A DNA stretch of 60,000 nt from the NCBI RefSeq assembly GCF_026151205.1, contig NC_087079.1, positions 14,634,445 through 14,694,444 of the forward strand, written 5' to 3'. A program made the position numbers and the translations under genes. Source of the DNA: Bolinopsis microptera. Its lineage: Eukaryota; Ctenophora; Tentaculata; Lobata; Bolinopsidae. The notes beneath the pieces are model-generated. The model did no database searches and was not told the origin of the DNA. It saw only the letters and a program-made list of their open reading frames with translations. Positions within the stretch are counted from its first letter, which is position 1; each line of letters starts with the position of its first letter. Shown here in pieces: positions 1 through 11,100 of this stretch.

Positions 1-720
1 AAAACGAAATCTGCACCTATGCCCTGATTCTTGTATAAACATGATGTTTGTTTAAATATTGTATATTTTTGTATTGATTGTGGTATTTTGTGGGTCAGAT
101 TCAGCAATACCCAATGGGTACTTGCTGAATCACTGTTTTATACACTCTGTAGCCAGTCCCGGTGTTCCGTCCCTTGCCCTGCAAGCCCTGTTTCTTGATT
201 ATACAGCATTTATTTATCGTGTATTACATTGTAGTATGTAATAAACATTTGTAGTAGTGTAGGATTGTTTGAATTTCTTTTTGCTAGGTTTTATAATTTT
301 TATTTGTATAATTTGTGATTGTTTCTCCCGGTTTTCTTCCCTTGCGTAGCAAGCCCTGTCTCTTGTAAAAACAACCTCGAAAGATTTGTAGATACACAGA
401 GTCTCTACACCTTTACCCTCTGGTCCCTAGGGTCAGCTGATCCCGGGCCAGAGGAAAACTACCGACTGCCAAGGTTTGACGCCTAGGCAGTCGAGACCTC
501 TTATTGAGACCCTTTATAATAATAATTTAAACTTATAGATTATAGTGGCACAACAACTTAAAATGCAAGGTGTGCCACGAAAACAAGTCAGGATACAAGA
601 AAACCTGAAAAGCAATCCACATTCAGGTTCCAAACCATAGAAAATTGTAAAGACTTGATACACTAAATTACAAAGTTAAGGGTATGCACTTAACAGTAGA
701 AACATTGAAAAAGTAATAAA
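1..720. other. no gene seen; possible repeat-derived DNA
   Basis: No convincing coding region is visible. The phrase aagccctgt followed by ttcttg or ctcttg occurs at about 185 and 350, which suggests an internal duplication or a repeat family. A short stretch at 430-505 is richer in GC than its surroundings. Confidence 0.3.
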
Positions 721-1032
721 TTAATTAATATCATAAGCAGTTTTAAAAAGAAAGGTTTTCAGATACACTTTAAAAGATTCCAGTGACATGCAATTCTTAA
801 TTTCAAGAGGCAGCTCATTCCATAATTTAGGGCCAACTTTCTGAAACGATCTTTCTCCATACTGTGTATTATATACTCTAAGTTCAGTCAAATGGATAAG
901 ATGATTATAATTGGCATATTTAAACATATTACTTAAATAATCTGGTCCCATACCATTAAGACATTTATAGACAAGAAGCAATAACTTATATTGAATTCTG
1001 TAACTAATAGGCAGCCAATGAAGGTCTTTCAA
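721..1032 (-). pseudogene. LINE reverse-transcriptase C-terminal fragment
   Basis: The 103-residue reading frame shows the signature of the region after the RT domain in CR1/Jockey-like non-LTR retrotransposons: LHWLPISYRIQYK near the start, a YKCLNG..PDYL stretch, then GPKLWNELP and FKVYLKTFLF. It ends at a stop and lacks the RT catalytic core and endonuclease, so it is a relic rather than a gene. Immediately upstream on the same strand (about 1033-1065) a short LIDFEKAYDSV-like motif in another frame resembles an RT active-site region, which suggests two retroelement pieces lie side by side. It shares no visible relationship with the beta-galactosidase gene that follows on the other strand. 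Confidence 0.75.
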
Positions 1033-1367
1033 ACACTATCATAAGCCTTTTCAAAATCTATTAAGAGACAGAAGACCGTGTATTTTTTCTGAATATGACT
1101 ACATCGCATCATTATCCAGTCTGTTTAGATAGCCAGCAGTGTTGTGCTTTTTAGTGAACATTTCTTGATACTCATCTCTTAGGCCCTTCTTCTTGAAGTG
1201 TTCTTCTAATCTGCTAAGTGCAATTATTTGAATGACAATACAATAATACATTCACAGGCTTTTATAAAACTGACACAAATATTTATCGATAAATTGCTGT
1301 GTAAAATTTGAATTTATTTATTAAATTTACTTGCTTATTTAATTCTAGAAAATTATCTTTCAGGTGA

Positions 1368-4300
1368 ATGTTTTCTACACGGATACCCGCAAAAGCTGGT
1401 TGTTTACTACTTATCGGATTTCTTGGAATCTGTGTAATTTTACTGACAAAAACGTTCAGTTATCAAGGATTCTCTGTTGATTATAAGAAAAATGTGTTTA
1501 CAAAAGATGGAAAGACGTTTGACTTTGTGTCAGGGAGCCTGCACTACTTTCGTGTACCACATCAATTATGGCATGACAGACTTCTTAAATTGAGAGCAAG
1601 TGGCATCAATGTTGTAAGTACATACATACCATGGAATTTTCACGAACCTCATCCTAGTCAGTACAATTTTGTAGGTGATGCAGATTTATTCAAATTCATT
1701 GAGATAGCGCAAAGCTTAGGTTTGTTTGTCAACATTCGCCCAGGACCATACATATGTTCTGAATGGGACCTAGGAGGAATCCCTTACTTTGTTCTTGGCA
1801 GCAAGAAGGATGGTGTACAGATGCGGACTATGGATTCTAGATATCTCAGCCATGTGGAATGCTATTTTAATGAACTCCTGCCAAGGCTCAAGCCCTATTT
1901 GTATGAAAACGGTGGGCCAATCATCCTTGTCCAAGTTGAAAATGAGTATGGAAGTTACAAAGCTTGTGATTTTGACTACATGACCTATATCACCAAGTTG
2001 ATGAGGAAACACCTAGGTGAAACTGCTATACTTTATACTGCTGATGGATGGGACATGCACCATCTTATATGTGGCCCAATTCATCATAGTGATGTCCTGA
2101 CAACAATAAACTTTGGGCCTAACTCTGATCACGAGTCAGCCTTTCATAGAATGAGAAGTTTTCAAGGCAATGGACCACTGGTAAACAGCGAATTCTACCC
2201 TGGGTGGCTTGACCATTGGGGTGAACCTCATCAATGTAAATCTTCTAACTTGGTTAGGACTGAATTCACCAAAATGCTAAAAAGTGCAATGGGAAACGTC
2301 TTTGTTAATTTTTACATGTTTTTTGGGGGAACAAACTTTGCCTTTTACAATGGAGCAAACATGGCCTTTGAGCCAAAATATCAACCTGATCCTACTAGTT
2401 ACGACTATGATGCACCCATGACTGAAAGTGGAGATACAACTCAAAAATATTATGCCATCAGGAATGCTATAAAGGAAAGTCGACCCCATCTTATCGATGA
2501 ACATCTCTTATCAAAGGTTGTCAATAGTACCAAACAGGGATATGGGAGAGTAAAATTCCACGAAATCTTAAAATATCCTGGTATAAAATCTTTAGCAACA
2601 AAGCAACTAAACAATGTGCCATTGTTTACTTTTGAAGAATTGCAGCAGGATTACGGATTTGTATTGTATGAAAAGACCTACAGCAACTTCTATCATAATG
2701 CAGAGTTAGAAATTCCAGAACCAAGGGACATGGTGTATGTTTTTGCGGATGACAAATATATCGGAAAAATTTACAGGTTTGTGATTTAATTTTATTAATA
2801 CAGGGTGGCCCATAAGTGACTACCCACACGCAACCTCTTAATAACTCACGTAATTCGTCTCCAAATTGCACCAAAATATCAGAGATTATAGATATGGGTC
2901 AAACTTAGATTTCCTGAAAGTTTCGTAAGCCACGCCCAATTACAGTGGGCGTGGCGTGACACTCCCTCTTTTTCACTATTGTCTTCATAAAATGAGAACG
3001 CTTTAAGCTAAGAACTCAAAATTTTTTGCACACATTTGGCTTGATAATTGATAACTTTTCCAAAAGTTTCAAGTTCATTGGTTAAAATATGGCTGAGTTA
3101 TGACCATTTTAAAATCCATCGGATATGTGATCCGAGCACTCAGTCAGTGATATTTGCACTCAATTAGTGATCTCGTCACCCAATCTGATCAAGAGTAAGG
3201 CGTTAGCGTGTATTAATGAGGTTCATTAGGCTTTGATTGGATACCGATGATGACTTTGCTAGAAAGGGAAACACAAATTTTTAGGATAAAAACCAGATCG
3301 TGACTTTTCAGGAAAAGCCGTTCTCTCCACCACTTCATCCGGTCTAGTAGAGCCCCAGTGAATTGCATTCTAGGAGTTGACATATCCGTTTATATGGCCT
3401 TGTCGCTGTACCAGATTTCGTCCTCAAAGTAGGGATCCACATTCTGCTTGGACAGGAATGTGTTGGCGAAATCTATCCTCGATTGGAAATCACGGTCCAA
3501 AAGTTTGTGTTTCTTTGTGATTCGGTAGGCCCGGTTCGATGATTCAATGGATGGTTCATTCCTTTTTATTGATTGTAAGGAACCTGTGACTAGCAGGGCT
3601 AACAAGCCCTGAAATGGTGACACCACCATAAATTCGTGTGGTAGCGTTTTAGGTGCAGTCAGCTGTATAGGCCGGCCCATAAGCAGGCTGCAACCAATCA
3701 AGCGGTGCATGTGAGCCAAACAGGCCATTAACCAAGTGACGAGATCACTGACTGAGTGCTCGGATCACGTATCCGATGAGTTTTGAAATGGTCATAACTT
3801 AGCCATATTTTAACCAATGAACTTGAAACTTTGGGAAAGGTTTTCAATTATCAAGCCAAATGTGTGCAAAAAATTTTGAGTTCTTAGCTTAAAGCGTTCT
3901 CATTTTATGAAGACAATAGTGAAAAAGAGGGAGTGTCACGCCACGCCCACTGTAATTGGGCGTGGCTTACGAAACTTTCAGGAAATCTAAGTTTGACCCA
4001 TATCTATAATCTCTGAAATTTTGGTGCAATTTGGAGACGAATTACGTGAGTTATTAAGAGGTTGCGTGTGGGTAGTCACTTATGGGCCACCCTGTATAAA
4101 TATGTTTACTTGATTTCTGACAAGTAACCACTGTTTTTGTTTTATGAAATTTAATTCAGCGTTTTTGAATGTTCTTATGCAGAAGTTTCTATCCCATGCT
4201 TCACTTCTGATAGAGAATGCTTTAAAAAATGTAATCAGAAATCTAATTTAAGTCTGAAATATGAATTAAGTCAAATTTCAGGAGTGAAAACAAAAATTTA

Positions 4301-4977
4301 ACTTTGCCATCATTTACAAAACTCGGCTTGTTGGTTGAAAACATGGGACGTATAAATTATGGTCCCTTTCTCCATGATTACAAAGGTATTGTTGGCGCAA
4401 TTAAACTGGGACAAGACGATGTTTCGAAAGGTGCTGATTGGAACATTTGGAGCTTACCATTGAACAACACCGAACTCGCTCAATTTGAAACAATAAAAAT
4501 ACAGCCAGGTAATTTGCATCAATTATTTAGTTTTTAAATTACTTCGTTCTTTCAAGAACACTAATGTTGGGGATGTTAAGTAGAATATATGATAAACAGG
4601 ACAGATTCTATTGACGTAAGTAATAAGTAAAGCTACCATTGACACTACTATACCTTATAGTAACGAAATATTCCTTATCATAACAAATATTTGCAGGACC
4701 TGGCAGCATACTGCGTGGAGAGTTCACAATACATGGAAAACCAGCTGACACATGGGTAAAAATGTCTAAATTTGGTAAAGGAGTCATATTCATCAATGGC
4801 AGGAATCTCGGCAGGTATTGGCCGATTAAGGGACCTCAGAAAAATCTTTACGTTCCGTCTGTCTTCCTGAACACCGGAATCAATGAAATGGTTTTACTTG
4901 AACTTGTACAGATGCCATCAGAGAAGGACCTGTACGTTGAGTTGGTCGGGTATCCTGATGTTGGGTCTTGTAATTAA
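1368..4977 (+). CDS. beta-galactosidase, GH35 family (GLB1-like)
   Basis: Three exons, 1368-2776, 4282-4508 and 4697-4977, join in phase (2, then 1) to about 638 residues, the usual length for animal GLB1/GLB1L proteins. A hydrophobic segment at residues 10-28 is a signal peptide or signal anchor. The (beta/alpha)8 catalytic domain follows, with FVSGSLHYFRVP, WNFHEPHPSQYNF, RPGPYICSEWD and GGTNFAF. The acid/base glutamate is Glu193 in VENEYG and the nucleophile is Glu275 in NSEFYPGW; their spacing matches the human enzyme. The last two exons encode the C-terminal beta-domains, ending FINGRNLGRYWP...GPQKNLYVP, a typical family ending. The enzyme removes terminal beta-galactose from glycans, in the lysosome or secreted. 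A cag acceptor lies just before the start codon, so a 5' UTR intron is likely. Which GLB1 paralogue it is cannot be told from sequence alone. Confidence 0.93.
2801..4094. mobile_element. Tc1/mariner-type foldback element in GLB1-like intron 1
   Basis: The element starts CAGGGTGGCCCATAAGTGAC and ends with its reverse complement, and is flanked by TA on both sides (2799-2800 and 4095-4096), the target duplication of the Tc1/mariner group. The inverted repeats are long, about 350 bp each, nearly matching from 2801 to about 3150 and from about 3740 to 4094. The centre encodes a minus-strand 112-residue frame (3390-3728) ending DFANTFL...EDEIWYSDKA, which resembles a stretch of mariner-type transposase around its second catalytic aspartate. 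It is too short to be active, so mobility would need an enzyme from elsewhere. Confidence 0.85.
3390..3728 (-). pseudogene. transposase remnant inside the mariner-type element
   Basis: An open frame of 112 residues lies between the two inverted repeats of the element at 2801-4094. The C-terminal RIDFANTFLSKQN..P.F..EIWYSDKA resembles the segment leading to the second catalytic Asp of mariner/IS630-type transposases. The first and third catalytic residues and the DNA-binding domain are not visible. The N-terminal part is not recognised. It is a decayed relic. Confidence 0.5.
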
Positions 4978-5890
4978 TTTTGAAATGTTTTTTACCGGAC
5001 TTAGCTCATCTTTATTTTATATTATTTTGAACTACTGTGCTAGATAATGATATGGATGAGTTGCCAAGATAATATTAGGCTTGTTTAATGCAGCCACATT
5101 GTATAATATCGGATTTATTGACCTTTAAAGGCAATACATATTATCATGAATAATTCCCTGTGTTAGAAAATCTAATAGAAATGGCTTATGAGTTGTGAAT
5201 GTGGTCGATTAAAATTGATCGATCTATGAAAGCTTGGCTGATTGAAAGTCAAATCCTCTGACTCTAGTCTCTCATCTCAGCATGTCTAGAAAACTAATTA
5301 TTATAAACCCGCGATATGGACTCCGCTCTCTTGTTAATTGAGGACGCCATATCATTTTAAACCACAAATTCTAGGGAATAAGACACATTAATTCAGAATG
5401 GTGAATTATACGTAATGCATGCCTTTCAAGTTTCAAGCATGTTTGAATTCTTATTCAAGATCAGAAGCTTTTAGAATTCTTCAGTTAATTTATTTTCAGT
5501 TTTTATAATTAAGTTCGACACTGTTCAAAAAAAACCTTACATCTAGTTAAACTTACATTGTTATCCATCTAGTTAAATGAGGTTAAGTCTTTATGTCAAT
5601 ATCCAATATTAACAGATTTTTATTTCACATTCATGTCCGATTGAAATGGACAGATGGACGTTGGCCTCTGGCCCATCCAGTTCTAAAATTTGTGACCGTT
5701 ATCTTTTTTATATCAAGACAGTGTGGAATTTCAGTTTTCAAACATAATTTTACGAATTGAGTTGATTGTATATTAAGATAAATCCACTACATGCTGCTTA
5801 TTTTTAGAGGAGTTACTGTTGTATTTTTGGTTCAGTTAATACTTTTCCATTTCATTAAGGCATCCAGTTGGATTGTATTTTTGTTTTGGT
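4978..5890. other. intergenic region between GLB1-like gene and alpha-spectrin
   Basis: This AT-rich stretch holds the 3' UTR of the beta-galactosidase gene and presumably the promoter of alpha-spectrin. I see no clear TATA box, no perfect AATAAA close to the stop, and no repeat. Confidence 0.4.
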
Positions 5891-5938
5891 TCTAGAATGA
5901 TTACGGCTTGGTTCCAGCGAATCTCCTTCAAAATGCTT
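5890..5938 (+). promoter_or_regulatory. candidate 5' UTR exon of alpha-spectrin with upstream ATG
   Basis: A strong donor, ATGCTT|gtaagt, sits at 5938/5939, and the first coding exon is preceded by an acceptor (ttatag at 6000-6005). Joining them places a short upstream ORF (ATG CTT GAT GGC TGA, four codons) that overlaps the spectrin ATG in another frame. The 5' end of this exon is not visible. The splice is inferred from consensus sites only. Confidence 0.45.
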
Positions 5939-6006
5939 GTAAGTTGTACTTTATCTCGAGTGTGATGATTTAAATATTACTCGTACGCTAACATTACTGT
6001 TATAGG

Positions 6007-8104
6007 ATGGCTGAAGACAGTGAAGGTCTTCAACCTGACGCGTTAAATGCCATCAGAGATGATGTGCTAGGCAAATGGGGTGACTTGCAGGTAATACATC
6101 ATTTCTAATAGTTTCATCAAATTATATTATATATATCCTCAAAACAGCACTTACTCTACTCTTTTTAAATATTTCATTCGCCACACTGCACCTGTTTTGT
6201 TGACCTAATCGTCAACAAAACAGTTCTAACCCCGTTCTATCCTAGGATGCAGTATCTGGAAAACAGTTCTAACCCCGTTCTATCCTAGGATGCAGTATCT
6301 GGCAACAGTTCTAACCCCGTTCTATCCTAGGATGCAGTATCTGGTAAACAGTTCTAACCCCGTTCTATCCTAGGATGCAGTATCTGGCAACAGTTCTAAC
6401 CCCGTTCTATCCTAGGATGCAGTATCTGGAAAACAGTTCTAACCCCGTTCTATCCTAGGATGCAGTATCTGGCAAACAGTTCCAACCCCGTTCTATCCTA
6501 GGATGCAGTATCTGGCAATAGTTCTAACCCCGTTCTATCCTAGGATGCAGTATCTGGTAAACAGTTCTAACCCCGTTCTATCCTAGGATGCAGTATCTGG
6601 TAAACAGTTCTAACCCGTTCTATCCTAGGATGCAGTATCTGGAAAACAGTTCTAACCCCGTTCTATCCTAGGATGCAGTATCTGGTAAACAGTTCTAACC
6701 CCGTTCTATCCTAGGATGCAGTATCTGGTAAACAGTTCTAACCCCGTTCTATCCTAGGATGCAGTATCTGGTAAACAGTTCTAACCCCGTTCTATCCTAG
6801 GATGCAGTATCTGGCAAGAAGAAGGATCTTCTGGGACAGCTGCATTTCCACAAGCTTGTAAAGGATATCAACGAGATAGTGATATGGATAACTGAGATGC
6901 TTCAGATAGCAAACGATGAGTGCTATAAAGATACCAGCAATTTGAAGGGGAAGAAGAAACAGCATAACACTCTTATTGACCAAATAGACATGAAGAAGGT
7001 AATTTTATACTATAATTTATTTTAAACTATACCAGCTACATGTTTTGAAGACAGTAACACAACTATTTTAGAAGAGACAATATTATTTCTTTGTACATAT
7101 CCACGCTTAAATAAAGAATTTTGTCGCATAAAATACACCTGGTTAAGATAACTGAACAAATAACCAAATGCCAGGATATCGTAAAGAAGCTTTTGAACGA
7201 AGATACTGAAGAAGGGGTAAAATATTCGTGTGCCTATTTCGTAACCATCATTAAAATTCCTCATCTTGATTTATGTTCGGCAGCTTAAGCTGGTTGTGCT
7301 ATCAATCATTAAATCCAAAAGCTTTACATGTGTCATTAAATTGGTGTTTTTGGGATATTTCGCTGATTACGCATAGAATTCCGAAATCGATTTTGGTATC
7401 AAAGCGACTATTGATTTAAATAAAATCCTAACTATCAAGCCAAATTCCTTCTTCTCCCATAGTAATACATAAAAACACCTCCCTCATCATAACCCGACAC
7501 CAATATTAATATTGACCCCACTAAACCCCACCTTTTAACCCCACTTGACTCCACTTTCTCCCCAGGGTACAGTAAACACGTGTTGTAACACTGGAGATGA
7601 GTATGTGAGCGACCAGAACAAGAACTTTGAGGTTATCGAGGGAAAGGTAGACGAGCTCAAGAAACTGTGGGACGAGCTGAATAGTGCCATGGAGAAAAGG
7701 GGCCGTCTTATTGAGGTAGGTTAACCGTTAAGGGAGATTTTCTCCTAAATTTACTTTAATTTAACTGAAATTTTGATCCTGTGAGGGGTGCAGGTGGTGA
7801 GTTATTGTTGTTCATATTAATTATCATATTATTGATTATCAATATTGTTTTTGTTCAAATATTCCCTATTAGGGATAGAATTCTCTTTAAAATAATACTG
7901 TGATCCACTGTTCCATCCAATAAACCCGTGTTATGCAGGAAGCTCTGAAGTATGTGACATTCATGAGGGACGTGAAGGAGATCGGAAGATGGGTGGATGA
8001 GAACGAGAAGTATTGTGAAGCTACCGAACTGGGGGATGATCTGGAGCAAAACGAGGCGCTGTGTGAAGAGTTTGAGACTTTCATGGTGTCTCTCACCGAT
8101 ACTG
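6007..8104 (+). CDS. alpha-spectrin N-terminal exons 1-5
   Basis: Exon 1 encodes MAEDSEGLQPDALNAIRDD and ends GKWGDLQ; with exon 2 (DAVSGKKKDLLGQLHFHKLVKDI) it forms the lone helix and first full repeat. In alpha-spectrins the lone N-terminal helix pairs with the C-terminal partial repeat of beta-spectrin to make tetramers. Exon 3 is only 42 nt (DIVKKLLNEDTEEG). Exon 4 contains VDELKKLWDELNSAMEKRG, a typical helix A with its conserved Trp. The start is the first ATG after an acceptor, and no upstream in-frame exon was seen. Confidence 0.9.
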
Positions 8105-11100
8105 GTAACGTCCTTTTAATAAGCGTTTCTTTATTTCTTATGCTTGAGAACATTTTAGATTCTGCAGAGCTGTTTTCTTACTTTCTTTAAATTTGAATTC
8201 AGCACAACGTAATTAAATGCAGATTGTGACCGTGTGTAATATAACAAATAAATAGCAGTATTAAGTTCCCATTAACATCGTTAACTATTTTATTTAACAA
8301 ACTTTTTACAGGGAGAAGATTACAGTTTATTAATGAGTATAGTGTGCAGCTGGTTGAATCCAACCACTCTGATATACAGGATATAAAACTACAAACTGAT
8401 ACTATCAATGAGAGGTACTAAGATCTTACTTCTAAATTTATTATTAGATCTCCTCGGGTTTTGAATAAATCCCCTCTGAACTATTTAAACTACTTTTATT
8501 GATTTCAAAGATTTTTGAACCTAACAAGAAATGCGGCCGCTTTTCTTTTGTGGATGGCCGCTCAATTTCCCGATCCGTGATGGCGTATTTATCATATTCC
8601 ATACAACCTGGGGACGGCCCAGTCTTTACTGTTTATATAAACATGCAAATATGGCGAAGTGACATGCCGACTGCCGAGCGCCGCCCAGTTAATATAATTC
8701 TATATTGAATTTGAAAATCGTGTAACTTTCTATGTAACCATATTTTTATTGTTTATGCAACCTGACACGGATCTGTGCAAGATAGTACTTGAACTTCTAA
8801 CTCAAAATAATAATAATATGCTATCAATTAGTGCCTAGTGGGATACGTATATATATGATGAAATTAATAATGTACTTGGTTGGTTCAGCGCTGCGCGCCA
8901 ACAATTATATAATTCAGATTATCACGCATTTAAATAACTTTGCGCAGGTAGGAACGTGGGCGGGCACGTACGCACGCACGCACGCTCGCTCGCTACCATA
9001 TACTAAAAAAACCTCGTTCGCTAACCCTTGTCCTTGACTCTTTTGTGCCTTCGGCACTTTGAGTCATGGATCGGGAAAAAATGGGCAAATTATTTGTTTC
9101 ATTCTTACAAATTATGATCGATACAGGTTTGAGAGACTCCGTACGATGTGTACAGAAAGAGAAATCAGCCTACAAGTAGCTCAAAAGATGCACAAATACA
9201 ACTTTAATGTCAACGAGTCTATCAGGTATTCAAAATAAATTTAACTACCCTTTATGAAAGTCCAATAATGATGTCATGTCAAATCTCTTTAACGCGAGCA
9301 CTGTCTTTTATATTAGCACTTTTATATTAGCACGAATGCTTATTGCACGAATGTATTGATAGATATTTGGGCGAGCTTTGCTACTTTTATAAAAATGAAG
9401 GTAGTTCAACTAGAAGTGCACGGCTATTATTCCAGATGGATCCAAGCAAAAGAAGTGCTGCTAACAAGCGAGGAGTACGGAGAAGACATGACGACAGTAA
9501 ACACCCTGCTCAACACTCATCTGGATATAGTCCGGGAACTGGAGACCTTGTCGGAGAAGGTGGACAAGTTGGAGCAAGACGCAGAGACTCTTAGTCAGAC
9601 TCATCCTGAGAGGGCGGATGAGGTGAGGATCCGGGAAGTAGGGCGTGTCAGAGAATATTTTGGAGATATTTTAACGATGCTTCAGTTGTGAGATCGCTAA
9701 CTTTTATTGGTTCTCATTGTTAAAATTCAATGTTTAATATGATCCATGAACACGTTAACCTACAGTTCATCACCGGTATACCCACAGGTAAACTGCAAGT
9801 ACGGCGAACTTAAAGAGTTATGGGAGAAGATAAAAGAAAGCAGTGGGCTCCGGACACAAAAGCTGGAAGAAAGTTTCAAATACCATAAATTCCTAGTCCA
9901 CTACCGGGATCTGGGGATGGAGATGGACAGACTGAACACACTGTTCGATCAGAAGAAGGAGCCGCGAGATGTGGCCGAGTCTGTGGTTTTTCTTGATGAA
10001 CATGACCAATACATGGTGAGCTCTTAATTTTGGGAATTGAGAAAACCTTCTGGCTTTACCTCCACCCTTCAGTTTTAATAACAAAAACAATCTTATTGGC
10101 ATTTATTGTCAATTAATCTTCGAAACAATATCTTGAAAACTAGTAATTTTGCCCTGTCCTAAAGATGTGCACTTATACTTACTATTCGCTGACATGTAAT
10201 GGAAGTGAAAGGGACTGGTTATTGTAATGAGTTAACTGATATTGCAATTTGCAGCTAACCTGTAGCTACAGTAAACTGACCTAGCCTTCATTGTAACAGG
10301 TCCAGATGCAGTGTTGGCACGAGAGTTTCTCTAATCTACAAGAAAATGGAGCTGATATTGCTGGAGTTCATATCGAAGAGAGTCAAGTTAAAGAAAAGGT
10401 TTGCATTTTTTAAATTCTCGTCAAGAACTAACTAATCAAAATTAGAAATCTAATGCTAATGACGTCAATTATAATCAGGATAGCTTGTCAGCTGAAAATA
10501 TGTTTATTTCAAACTACTGATACTTAGGACTTATAGGGCCCTAGGGGTCTAGGGGTCTATGAATTATTTGGAATTTGTCGAATATTTAATGGTTTTAAAC
10601 ACTGAACTACCCAGGTTGAGGAGTTGGAAGGACTATGGGTTGTGGTTAACAAGACCTGGACTAACCTTCACAGCCAACTAATCGCTCATAAGCAGTACCA
10701 GAGCTGGTCTAGGGACTACGAGGTCAGCTCTTATCTTATATTTTAGTTAGCTGATGTCAAGATTTTAACAAAATTATTATTGTGTCATTTGGTTTTTCTT
10801 TTCTGAGCACAAACGCCGGAGCTTAGTCTTTGTTGCCCTCTTATTATTTTCATTGATATTTCTTTTTTGTCCTTATAACTAAATTTTATTTTATTTATTT
10901 TTAAAAATTGTATTTTATATTTGACAATAGAAAACGTTGAGCAGGTGGTGACAGCATGGCTGAGTTCCAAGGAGAACATAGTGAGTGAAAGTTACATCGG
11001 GCACTCTCTAGACGAGGTAGAGAGTCAGCTGAAGAAGTTGGAGGACTTTAATCAGTCCCTAAAGGCCCAGGAAACTAAGATAGGTCAGTTAGTGTTGTGG

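Noticed and set aside
1033-1220. A second retroelement coding fragment upstream of the LINE piece
   Set aside because: LIDFEKAYDSV is suggestive, but the adjoining frames are broken and too short to assign.
9343-9691. Two overlapping frames around exon 8 as separate genes
   Set aside because: The spectrin repeat sequence from RWIQAKEVL onward belongs to exon 8 (9436-9622); the rest is intron read-through or another frame.
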